Shown here: piece by piece, positions 1 through 6,672 of the stretch
How the letters are laid out: each line of letters opens with the position of its first letter
Numbering within the stretch: the first letter of the stretch is position 1
Source of the DNA: Enterobacter sp. Cy-643
GTDB lineage: Bacteria > Pseudomonadota > Gammaproteobacteria > Enterobacterales > Enterobacteriaceae
Assembly: GCF_011752815.1 (NCBI RefSeq)
Contig: NZ_VWWV01000002.1
Span: 496,001-560,000, forward strand
Reading direction: 5' to 3'
Length of the DNA stretch: 64,000 nt
Made by a program: the position numbers and the translations under genes
The notes under the pieces: model-generated
The model's input: the letters and a program-made list of their open reading frames with translations, nothing else
What the model was told of the DNA's origin: nothing
Databases searched by the model: none

Positions 1-176
1 CCGACGCCGGTTGGCGCTTCAATAGCCAGATGCCGCCCTTCTTCACCGGCAAGGGTCTTCGCCACCTCGGCGATCATCTGCCGCTGAGGCGCTCGCGGAA
101 TAAAATCCGGGATCTGCTGCTGTAACGCCTTATACCAGGCACCTATTTGCGCTTTTTGCGCCGACGACAAAGCCAT
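1..176 (-). CDS. dinG: DinG, ATP-dependent DNA helicase (N-terminal part, cut by window edge)
   Basis: Only the first 58 or so residues are in the window. They read MALSSAQKAQIGAWYKAL and continue to EAPTGVGK, which is the Walker A region, and match E. coli DinG almost residue for residue. DinG is an XPD-like iron-sulphur superfamily 2 helicase that unwinds D-loops, R-loops and DNA-RNA hybrids during SOS repair. The ATG at 176-174 is the family start. A LexA box lies about 70 bp upstream, as in E. coli. In E. coli dinG is not near the mlrA-bglX genes found later in this window, so this junction with the Hrp island is a rearranged or insertion-associated boundary. Confidence 0.95.
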   Translation of the reverse strand, partial: MALSSAQKAQIGAWYKALQQQIPDFIPRAPQRQMIAEVAKTLAGEEGRHLAIEAPTGV

Positions 177-243
177 AACATCACTTCTTTCTCTGGATAA
201 TTTAAGTCACAGACCGGCGTCTGTGGCTCGAATTATGACGAGA

Positions 244-263
244 TACTGTATAAACAGCCACTA
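244..263 (-). promoter_or_regulatory. LexA (SOS) box of dinG
   Basis: On the minus strand the site contains CTGTTTATACAG inside a TA...TA frame. The right half (ACAG-TA) is consensus and the left half (GTGG) is degenerate, the same asymmetry I recall for the E. coli dinG LexA site. It sits upstream of the dinG start at 176, so SOS induction of dinG is very likely conserved. Confidence 0.8.
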
Positions 264-327
264 TTGTTTTACGTTTACTCCCTTTGTCCCTGCGTTTTTT
301 CCTCCACCGGGAGGTGGATTCCAGAAA

Positions 328-359
328 ACGTTTTAACCCCCTCCTGGCGGTTAAAACGT
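328..359 (-). terminator. Hairpin downstream of the effector chaperone gene
   Basis: An 11-bp perfect inverted repeat (ACGTTTTAACC / GGTTAAAACGT) with a 10-nt loop lies just after the chaperone stop codon. On the minus strand the stem is followed by TTTCTGG. It separates the effector/chaperone transcript from the dinG control region. A second small hairpin (CCACC-GGGA-GGTGG) lies next to it at about 304-317. Confidence 0.6.
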
Positions 360-370
360 GAGGATCGCTT

Positions 371-769
371 TTAAGCCAACCACGCCGCCAGCTTTTCGGC
401 CTGCTGCGCAAAACGGTTAAACAGCCGCTTGAGCACTTCCGGCTCCAGTTGATGAAACGGCAGACTGCTCCACTGCACAACCTGCTGCTGGTCGGGCAGC
501 AGCCCGGTGAGTACCGCTGGGTAATCCATCCCCAGCAAATTGGCCTGCAGCAGCACGGTTAGCGTGTCGGTATCGCTCAGCCGGGTGGGTTGAACGGGCA
601 GCATGCAGCTCAGCAGCAGGTGCCCAGCCGGCGATTCGCTGATCTCCAGCGTCACGCCCTCGCCAAGCTCAACGGAATAACCTTCGGCGTTCTCAAGCTC
701 GACTCTTTGTCCCAGCTCATCGGTCAACAGCGGCTGCAAAACTTGCGCTAATTTTGAAGGTGCGGGCAT
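371..769 (-). CDS. Putative class I type III secretion chaperone
   Basis: A 132-residue, leucine-rich, mildly acidic protein with the size and pattern of CesT/Tir-type class I chaperones: a hydrophobic helix at the start, central strands (for example GHLLLSCMLPVQP) and a C-terminal amphipathic helix. Such dimers bind the N-terminal region of one partner effector, keep it partly unfolded and dock it on the HrcN ATPase. The gene starts 2 nt after the stop codon of the adjacent effector gene, so the two are translationally coupled and that effector is the obvious client. It resembles DspF (27328-27753) in size and general character only. The exact family is not recognised, so the assignment rests on size, composition and context. 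It could in principle be a displaced HrpG-like protein. Confidence 0.65.
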   Translation of the reverse strand: MPAPSKLAQVLQPLLTDELGQRVELENAEGYSVELGEGVTLEISESPAGHLLLSCMLPVQPTRLSDTDTLTVLLQANLLGMDYPAVLTGLLPDQQQVVQWSSLPFHQLEPEVLKRLFNRFAQQAEKLAAWLA

Positions 770-771
770 CG

Positions 772-2151
772 TTAGTTACCTATGATTCGCCGGAAAGCGG
801 CAGTGACCGAGTTAGAACGAGGCCGGGTTCGGGCCGGGGCTGGCGCGGTTCCGTAGACATCAGGTGGAATAACCGGCGGTTCACGATAAACCGGTCGACT
901 TGCCATCGGGTGCACTGGCGCGTGGACATGCATCGGCGGTGGACCATAGCTGTAAACCGGCGCGGCCGCCGGCGGTGGGCCATAGCTATAAACCGGTGCA
1001 GCCGCGGGCGGCGGGCCGTAGTTGAACGCGGGGGCATGACCCGGCAGCGGAACCGTGCTGTACATCCCTCCCGGCGCGGGCGGCGGCGGGGCATAAATGG
1101 GCATCGGGGCCGGGCGAACATCGACGGAATTTGCCCGGCGACGAGGGGCTGCGGGAGGAACCGCATTGGATGCCGTTCTCGGACGGCGGCCACGGGAAGA
1201 AGATTCCGCCGCGAACGATTCCGTGCGCTGACGAGGCCTGTCGTTACTGGTGAACGTTGGCGCAGGCGTCCCACGCTGCTGGGCTTCTGCCGCCGCCTGA
1301 GGTCCGATTATTCGGGAACGCATCTGCCCGACGGACAGCGACTGGTCAAAATGTTGCACCACGCCCCGGCTGTCAGTGCCATCGTACTGAATACCCAGGT
1401 TGTTGGAGGCGTGCCGCTGCACGTATCCCGGCCCCGCCACCACCGCGTCACGCAGTTTTTCAGGGCTAAGCTTCGCGAGTTTTGGCGCCGCCTTGCGGAA
1501 CGCTTTATCCACTTCCGCCTGCGTCGCTTTTTCGCCCCGCAGCAGCTTCTCGCGCACATCATCGTCCCTGCGGCCAGGCGCGTAGGTGTGCAAGACGTGG
1601 TAACTGTCGCCGAATTTCGCGTCTTCTATCCGCATCGCTCGGCCAAATTCCGGCCAGGGATCGGACACAATGGACTTCCCGTCTACGCGCGGATCGCCGA
1701 TTATCACAAAGGCGTGGTCTACGTCGCGGTTGTGCACCACGGATACCGGCTGTTTGACGCGGGAATTCGCTAACAATAGCGCATTCACCGCCGCCATTTC
1801 GCCGCAGTTGCCCGCCCGAAACTTAGCGGCCTCCCAGGCACGCACGGTGTAGTCCCCGTTGCCCGTTCCCTTCTGCGACAGAAGCGTTCGCTTATAGGAT
1901 TCGGCCATCGTGGCGCGAACGTGGTTCTTTTGGTTGCCCGATCCCATGTCCAGAATTCGCCAGGTATCGTCTATTGCCTTATTGGCGTAATAGAGCGCGT
2001 CTGCCCGGCGCGACGACACGTTCACGGTGCAATCGAAATGCTGAGGGTTATTAGGCTCCAGCGCGAGGCGCATGGAAACCCGTCGGTTTGAGTTACCGCT
2101 TATCAGGCCGGGATCGACCCGCAGGCTGGTATCAACGCTATTTAACGGCAT
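772..2151 (-). CDS. Putative type III effector with a Cys-His-Asp catalytic signature
   Basis: 459 residues. The start at 2151 was chosen because GGAGA lies 4 nt upstream; an in-frame start at 2181 would fall almost at the -10 element of the hrp box. The N-terminal part is polar and Ser/Asn-rich, as expected for a T3 signal. Residues about 110-170 contain GNCGEMA, VDHAF and SDPWPE, giving a candidate triad Cys116, His146, Asp164 of the papain/transglutaminase-like kind (protease, deamidase or transglutaminase). The C-terminal third is low-complexity, rich in Pro, Ala, Tyr and Arg, with near-exact repeats of YSYGPPPAAAPV. The gene is preceded by a perfect hrp box and followed by a chaperone gene. 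I do not recognise the exact effector family (a HopX-like relation is possible but unproven). Substrate and host target are unknown. Confidence 0.7.
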   Translation of the reverse strand: MPLNSVDTSLRVDPGLISGNSNRRVSMRLALEPNNPQHFDCTVNVSSRRADALYYANKAIDDTWRILDMGSGNQKNHVRATMAESYKRTLLSQKGTGNGDYTVRAWEAAKFRAGNCGEMAAVNALLLANSRVKQPVSVVHNRDVDHAFVIIGDPRVDGKSIVSDPWPEFGRAMRIEDAKFGDSYHVLHTYAPGRRDDDVREKLLRGEKATQAEVDKAFRKAAPKLAKLSPEKLRDAVVAGPGYVQRHASNNLGIQYDGTDSRGVVQHFDQSLSVGQMRSRIIGPQAAAEAQQRGTPAPTFTSNDRPRQRTESFAAESSSRGRRPRTASNAVPPAAPRRRANSVDVRPAPMPIYAPPPPAPGGMYSTVPLPGHAPAFNYGPPPAAAPVYSYGPPPAAAPVYSYGPPPMHVHAPVHPMASRPVYREPPVIPPDVYGTAPAPARTRPRSNSVTAAFRRIIGN

Positions 2152-2186
2152 GATATCTCCCCACTTTAGTTGTTGAGTCAACAGGT

Positions 2187-2214
2187 TAAGTGGGGAGAGT
2201 GGCGCGCTGGTTCC
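2187..2214 (-). promoter_or_regulatory. hrp box (HrpL promoter) of the effector/chaperone pair
   Basis: Read on the minus strand: GGAACC-N15-CCACTTA, a perfect match to the HrpL-dependent promoter consensus GGAACC-N15/16-CCACNNA. It sits 36 bp before the chosen effector start. The rest of the gap up to the hrpY start (2215-2470) has no gene I can support and must hold the hrpY promoter. I see no clear sigma-70 motif in it. Confidence 0.9.
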
Positions 2215-2470
2215 TGCTGCAGGAGAATTTACCCTGCCGGCCGCCGTCGAGGGTTAACGAGTCGTCCCCCTGGGCGTGAGTGATCTGCAGGCGAAGTGGG
2301 TTCCAGGGATAACTTGTAACAAGCTGCAACCTTATCGCCCCCGGCAAAGCTAGATTCGCCGCAGCGAGGCTGCTATGTTCATTTAACACGCGTCTTTGCA
2401 ATTCGTGCGCGATGATTATTCTTATAAAAAAGAACGATTTAATAACTATAAATTATGGATGACAGACGGT

Positions 2471-3103
2471 ATGGCAATCAGACTCCTCCTCGCGGACGAT
2501 CACATCTTGATGCGCGAGGGACTGAAACAGATTTTTTCACTGGATAAGAAAATTAAAGTGGTCGCGGAAGCGGGCTGCGGAAAAACGGTGCTGTCGCTGC
2601 TGACGGAAATTGACGTCGATGTCCTGCTGCTGGATCTCTCCATGCCCGGCGACTCCGGGCCTGAGCTGGTGCAGCAAATTACTCGCCTGTGGCCGATGCT
2701 GCCCGTGCTGGTGCTGAGCATGCACAACGAGCCGCAAATCGCCCAAATGGTCCTTGCCAGCGGCGCCCACGGATTCATTACTAAAGACCAGGCCCCACAA
2801 ACGCTGCTGCACGCCATTCATCGCGTCGCCTCCCGCCAGCGCTATATTGATCCCTCGCTGGCGGAAGCCATCGTCTTTTCAACCCAGGAAAACGACCAGC
2901 TTCGCCGCTACGCCACGCTATCCCAGCGTGAGAAACAGATCCTTCGCCTGCTGAGCAGCGGTGATAATATCAATGGCATCGCAGAAACGCTGAGCATCAG
3001 CAACAAAACGGTCAGCACCCACAAGACCCGGATGATGGAAAAAATGCAGTTCGACAACAACGCCGACATCATCAAGTTTGCTATTCGCTACCATAAACTT
3101 TAG
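2471..3103 (+). CDS. hrpY: HrpY, NarL/FixJ-type response regulator
   Basis: 210 residues from the ATG at 2471 (MAIRLLLADDH); an ATG at 2459 would add four residues and neither has a strong ribosome site. N-terminal receiver domain: acidic pair Asp9-Asp10, phospho-acceptor Asp55 (LLLDLSMPG), Lys in GFITKD. C-terminal LuxR-type helix-turn-helix (LSQREKQIL...NKTVSTHKTRMMEKM). In Erwinia and Pantoea, HrpY is phosphorylated by HrpX and activates hrpS, which in turn activates hrpL. Here the gene is on the plus strand, tail-to-tail with hrpX and overlapping it by 23 bp, instead of following it in an operon. It is divergent from the effector gene. Confidence 0.9.
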   Translation: MAIRLLLADDHILMREGLKQIFSLDKKIKVVAEAGCGKTVLSLLTEIDVDVLLLDLSMPGDSGPELVQQITRLWPMLPVLVLSMHNEPQIAQMVLASGAHGFITKDQAPQTLLHAIHRVASRQRYIDPSLAEAIVFSTQENDQLRRYATLSQREKQILRLLSSGDNINGIAETLSISNKTVSTHKTRMMEKMQFDNNADIIKFAIRYHKL

Positions 3104-4568
3104 CCGGAGCCGGCAGGGCATAAGGGATCTCAATATGCACGCAGCTCCCTTTGCCCGGCGCGCTGTGGATGTTAAACGTCCAGCCTTTCATCATGCAGCG
3201 TTCCCGCATACTCAATAACCCAAAGGCCCCGTCGGACACCTGGCCGGGGTCAAACCCCTGCCCGTCATCATTAATACAAATCAGCACGACTTTGCCCTTT
3301 GTGAGCACCTTCACCTCCACTTCCCGCGCTTTGGCATGCCGCTGCACATTGGTGAGCGACTCCTGCACCACGCGAAAAATGGCGGTGACCTCATCGTCAC
3401 ACAGCGACACCGGCAGCGGCTGAATCGTCAGCGTACACACGCCGGAACGGTGCTTGTTGAACTGGTCCCGCAGCCAGATAAGCGCCGGCTTTAGCCCCAT
3501 ATTCAGCACCGCCGGACGCAGCTGGGTGGCGATATCACGCACCACTTTAATGGTGCCATCCACCAGCTGCGTGAGCGGTTCGACCTCGTGCTGCAGCGCA
3601 GGATGGTTCTGGCCCAACAGCGAGATCCCCACCCGCAGCGACGTCAGGTGCTGGCCCAGCTCATCGTGGATCTCCCTCGCCATATGCTTGCGCTCGTTTT
3701 CGACGCTGCTTTGCAGCTTTTGGGTCATCTGCCGCAGCTGTTCGTGAGTCTGCCGCACCTGCTGTTCGGCAAAATATTGCCGGGAGGCAGGGCGAGCGAT
3801 CACCAGCACGGACTTCAGCGTCTGCTGCGACGTAAATTCAGGAATAAAACGCGCCTGGTAGATTCTCGACACCCGCAGGTCCGAGCGCACGCCGTGCAGC
3901 ACGGCCTCCAGCTGAATATGCTTACTCAGCACCAGCTGCAGCGACCAGTTGATCTGCTCCATCAGCGTCGAATCCCCGATAAGCGAGTTTATTTTCAGCC
4001 CGATGGCCGCCGCGCTCCTGGGCATGCACTGCAGCGCCGGTTCGTTGGCATAGAGCAGCCGCTGTTCGCTGTCCACGCGCAGAATCGCGTCCGGCATATT
4101 GTCCAGAATGTCGCGAAGTTCGTTCTCACGATCGTAGTAAAAACGATGAATATCATTGCGATAGCGGGTATCGCACACCACCATCATCACCCAGTTCTGC
4201 CGCTGAAACTCGAAGCGGCTCGGGCAAACCTCGACCGGAATAGCCTGCGTTGCCGCCTGAAACCGGGCGTTAATTTTATCGCCATATGGCGAATGTTCCG
4301 GCCGATCCAGCTGTTGTTCAACCACCGCCAGCAGCGGCAGGTCGCCGTAACCTCGCAGCCGGGTAAAAATATTCTCACCCACCAGATGTCCGACGCTCGT
4401 CCTGCCGGCACCTTCCGGCAGGCAAAGACTGAGCGCCTTGTGGTTGGCGAAAACAATATTGAAATCCCCGTCAACAATGAAAACCAGCTCGCGCATGCTA
4501 TTGAAAGCGGCGCTCAGCAACGCTTCAGTGTCATTGGGCCGTGGGTGCGGCCCGCCGTCTTGTTTCAT
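3081..4568 (-). CDS. hrpX: HrpX, cytoplasmic PAS-domain sensor histidine kinase
   Basis: 495 residues, close to the length I recall for Erwinia HrpX. No membrane segments. Two PAS-like regions (about residues 16-125 and 148-260), a coiled linker, then a HisKA_3 dimerisation domain with the phosphorylated His301 in MAREIHDELGQ and a HATPase_c domain (QESLTNVQRHA N-box, DDGQGFDPG, GLLSMRERC). This is the NarX/UhpB/DegS class that pairs with NarL-type regulators, hence HrpY. The gene follows hrpL on the same strand after 45 nt with no visible terminator, so it may be cotranscribed from the hrpL promoter. Its last 23 bp overlap the end of hrpY on the other strand. Confidence 0.92.
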   Translation of the reverse strand: MKQDGGPHPRPNDTEALLSAAFNSMRELVFIVDGDFNIVFANHKALSLCLPEGAGRTSVGHLVGENIFTRLRGYGDLPLLAVVEQQLDRPEHSPYGDKINARFQAATQAIPVEVCPSRFEFQRQNWVMMVVCDTRYRNDIHRFYYDRENELRDILDNMPDAILRVDSEQRLLYANEPALQCMPRSAAAIGLKINSLIGDSTLMEQINWSLQLVLSKHIQLEAVLHGVRSDLRVSRIYQARFIPEFTSQQTLKSVLVIARPASRQYFAEQQVRQTHEQLRQMTQKLQSSVENERKHMAREIHDELGQHLTSLRVGISLLGQNHPALQHEVEPLTQLVDGTIKVVRDIATQLRPAVLNMGLKPALIWLRDQFNKHRSGVCTLTIQPLPVSLCDDEVTAIFRVVQESLTNVQRHAKAREVEVKVLTKGKVVLICINDDGQGFDPGQVSDGAFGLLSMRERCMMKGWTFNIHSAPGKGSCVHIEIPYALPAPAKVYGSE

Positions 4569-4613
4569 AGAGTGTGATTCTTCTCGTTCAGGAAGTAACG
4601 AAGCACCGTCCGC

Positions 4614-5207
4614 TCAGTTCAGGCTGTCCCACCCCAGATCCTGTTTCAAAGACTGTCGGAGGCGGGAAAGACGGGAACGCACGGTACCAATAGGAATAGT
4701 CATCCGGTCAGCCGCTTCCTGGTAACTGATATCGTGATCAACGATCAGCTGCAATAATTGCTGATAATCTTCAGGGAGTTGCGCAATGCGCTGCAACACT
4801 TTCGACAGGATGTCCTTACCCTCAGTCACCCCTTCCGGCTGCTCCGAATGCAGCAGCGTGCCGAGCACATCATCGTTTAGCTCATCGTGCAGGTAGCTCA
4901 CTTTGACGGATTTATAGTGATTTTTCACCAGGTTTACCGCAATCCCGAACATCCAGGTTTCCGGGCGCGACGTGCCGCAAAACTTGTGCTTGTTGCGGAT
5001 AACCTCATACCAGGTGTTCTGCACCAGGTCTTCTATATCGGCAAAATTTGCCACGCGTTTACGAATAAAATTGTACAGCCGCTGTTCGTTGTCGCGCATT
5101 ACGCGCTCCCAGTTAACCACCGGAAACTCGCCCTGCACAACGTGGGACTCAAAAGCAGCCTGCGCGTCCGGGAAAACCTGTGATTCGAAATCTAACATTG
5201 CTGACAT
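4614..5207 (-). CDS. hrpL: HrpL, ECF-family sigma factor of the T3SS regulon
   Basis: 197 residues from the ATG at 5207 (AAGG about 9 nt upstream); a GTG at 5216 and an ATG at 5198 are alternatives. Sigma region 2 (RLYNFIRKRVANFADIEDLVQ, then ETWMFGIAVNLVKNHY) and region 4 (LPEDYQQLL...IPIGTVRSRLSRLRQSL) are both clear. HrpL directs RNA polymerase to hrp boxes, and at least seven such boxes can be read in this window. Upstream are a sigma-54 promoter, an IHF site and a HrpS-like dyad. The gene is divergent from hrpJ and leads into hrpX. Confidence 0.95.
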   Translation of the reverse strand: MSAMLDFESQVFPDAQAAFESHVVQGEFPVVNWERVMRDNEQRLYNFIRKRVANFADIEDLVQNTWYEVIRNKHKFCGTSRPETWMFGIAVNLVKNHYKSVKVSYLHDELNDDVLGTLLHSEQPEGVTEGKDILSKVLQRIAQLPEDYQQLLQLIVDHDISYQEAADRMTIPIGTVRSRLSRLRQSLKQDLGWDSLN

Positions 5208-5250
5208 AGTGAACACCTTTTTATGGAACAGATTGAGGAGTTCGTCCTAT

Positions 5251-5267
5251 AGCAAGCGCCATGCCAG
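5251..5267 (-). promoter_or_regulatory. Sigma-54 promoter of hrpL
   Basis: On the minus strand the site is CTGGCATGGCGCTTGCT. It fits the RpoN consensus YTGGCAC-G-N4-TTGCW with a single C-to-T change, and GG (-24) and GC (-12) are correctly spaced. The predicted start of transcription is near 5240, giving a leader of about 33 nt before the hrpL ATG. Confidence 0.88.
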
Positions 5268-5282
5268 CGTAAAAACACAAAC

Positions 5283-5295
5283 TAAGACATTGATT
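5283..5295 (-). promoter_or_regulatory. Consensus IHF site in the hrpL control region
   Basis: Minus-strand AATCAATGTCTTA fits WATCAANNNNTTR at every position. It lies at about -43 to -55 from the predicted hrpL start, between the sigma-54 promoter and the HrpS-like dyad and inside an AT-rich stretch. This is where IHF would bend DNA to bring an enhancer-bound activator to the promoter. Confidence 0.7.
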
Positions 5296-5363
5296 ATTAT
5301 GAATTATATTTTAAAAATAAGATTAATATGAGCAAAAACACACACAGCCCGAAAACGGGTTTG

Positions 5364-5377
5364 TGCAACTTTTTACA
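5364..5377 (-). promoter_or_regulatory. Probable HrpS upstream activator site for hrpL
   Basis: Plus-strand TGCAA-CTTT-TTACA is an imperfect dyad, one mismatch from TGCAA-N4-TTGCA, which is the Erwinia amylovora HrpS site as I recall it. It is nested in a perfect TGTG-N10-CACA repeat (5362-5379). Its position, about -124 to -137, matches the place where HrpS is reported to bind upstream of hrpL in Erwinia. Confidence 0.6.
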
Positions 5378-5410
5378 CATCCCCAGCGGCGGAAATTTTT
5401 TATTTGTCGG

Positions 5411-5438
5411 GGAACCGCCCCAGGCCTTAGCCCACACA
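5411..5438 (+). promoter_or_regulatory. hrp box of the hrpJ-hrcU operon
   Basis: GGAACC-N15-CCACACA, a perfect HrpL promoter, 31 bp before the hrpJ start codon. It should drive the 11-gene export-apparatus operon. Confidence 0.92.
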
Positions 5439-5469
5439 CTGACAGGCGAATCGGGTAAGGCACACCGCA

Positions 5470-6645
5470 ATGAACATGAGAATCCCCCAGCACCACCATC
5501 ACCACAATCTGCGTCTTGAAACCGAACAGGCAGACGCCCTGGTCGATGAGCTAATCAGCGACACTAATAACGATAAGAGCGCGGCGAGCAGTTCCTCGGC
5601 CGCCACTCGTGCAGCGCCCGCGCCGCAGCGGCCCGGGGCCGCCCAGGAGTCGATGGCGTCAACCTTTGCGGAAAGCATCGAGCAGAAAATCAAACACGAG
5701 GAGCAGCGCACGCAGGCCACCCAGCTGCGCCGTATCTCCGTGGCGGCAATCAAGGTCACCCACCTTGTTGAGCTGGGGAAGCTGCTAGAAAGCCCATCCG
5801 GGAAAGAGCAGGCCGAGCAGGAATCAGCTTTTGAACGGATGCTGTCGGGTGGCGACGGCAAAACGCCGACGCTGGATGATTTGCTCGAACAGGCCAATCA
5901 CGATCCGGCTTCTGCATTTGTCACCCTCAGCCTGATGGCGATGCGCCTGCGCAACGGCAGCAACCCGGCGCTGGCGGCACGCGTCGAGCAAATGCTTGCC
6001 GACCTGCAGCAGCAGCACCCGGAAAAAATTAACGCCGGAGTGAATACCGCCCCGGCGATTGCCGCCTTCAGCAGCGATCCGGCGCAGAAGCGCGAAATGC
6101 GCAAGCTCTATTACAGCGGGGTGATCAACCAGCAGTCCGCCGACAACATCATGGACGTGCTGCTGGACAAGTTTGGCGTCGACGGCTTCGTGCCCGCGTT
6201 GCGCACGCTGCAGCGCGCGCTTTCCGATGACATCGCCGCCCTGGCCCCATCCGCCCCGCCGACGGCCCTGCGGCGCCTGCTTTCCGGGCTGAACGACACC
6301 CGCGCCATTACGCACACGCTGTCGGAAGTCGCCCAGTTCCTCGACCGCCTGAAGAGCAAATATTCCCACGTCACGATGGGGGCCGATGTGATGACCCGCT
6401 CTTTGCTGAGCATGTGCCGCAACGGCTTCTATTCCCGTGACCTGACCCAGCTTGGGCTGCAGGTGGTGGGCGAAAAGCCCCTGCAGCAGTCGCTCTTTTT
6501 CAACGGTCTGCTGACGCTGCTTCAGGCGCTGCCGGAGAAAATTTGGGGCGGGAACGATGAAACCCGCAGCAACGCCCTGCTTCTGCTGCGCACCCTGAAC
6601 GGCGAATACGCCGCGTGGGAAAAACGCAGCCAGATTGCGCAGTAA
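5470..6645 (+). CDS. hrpJ: HrpJ, T3SS gatekeeper (SctW/YopN-TyeA family)
   Basis: 391 residues, first gene of the operon. TAAGG lies 9 nt before the ATG at 5470. The N-terminal about 90 residues are polar and probably disordered, with a run of five His; the rest is an all-helical YopN/HrpJ-type repeat. Gatekeepers sit at the export gate, control the order in which pilus/translocator proteins and effectors leave, and are themselves secreted in some Hrp systems. The length and position in front of hrcV are as in Erwinia and Pseudomonas. Promoter: hrp box at 5411-5438. Confidence 0.88.
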   Translation: MNMRIPQHHHHHNLRLETEQADALVDELISDTNNDKSAASSSSAATRAAPAPQRPGAAQESMASTFAESIEQKIKHEEQRTQATQLRRISVAAIKVTHLVELGKLLESPSGKEQAEQESAFERMLSGGDGKTPTLDDLLEQANHDPASAFVTLSLMAMRLRNGSNPALAARVEQMLADLQQQHPEKINAGVNTAPAIAAFSSDPAQKREMRKLYYSGVINQQSADNIMDVLLDKFGVDGFVPALRTLQRALSDDIAALAPSAPPTALRRLLSGLNDTRAITHTLSEVAQFLDRLKSKYSHVTMGADVMTRSLLSMCRNGFYSRDLTQLGLQVVGEKPLQQSLFFNGLLTLLQALPEKIWGGNDETRSNALLLLRTLNGEYAAWEKRSQIAQ

Positions 6646-6672
6646 ACGGACTTCACCAGGATTGAATAGCCC

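Noticed and set aside
371-769. Reading this gene as hrpG
   Set aside because: It directly follows the effector gene by 2 nt and is far from hrcC, so a dedicated chaperone is simpler; a HrpG relation cannot be fully excluded.
754-1773. 339-codon open frame on the plus strand across the effector gene
   Set aside because: It is antisense to the effector, Arg-rich in a way typical of shadow frames of GC-rich DNA, has no ribosome site and no family pattern.
2160-2181. Longer start of the effector gene at 2181
   Set aside because: It would begin only 6 bp from the -10 of the hrp box, leaving no room for a ribosome site; ATG 2151 has GGAGA.
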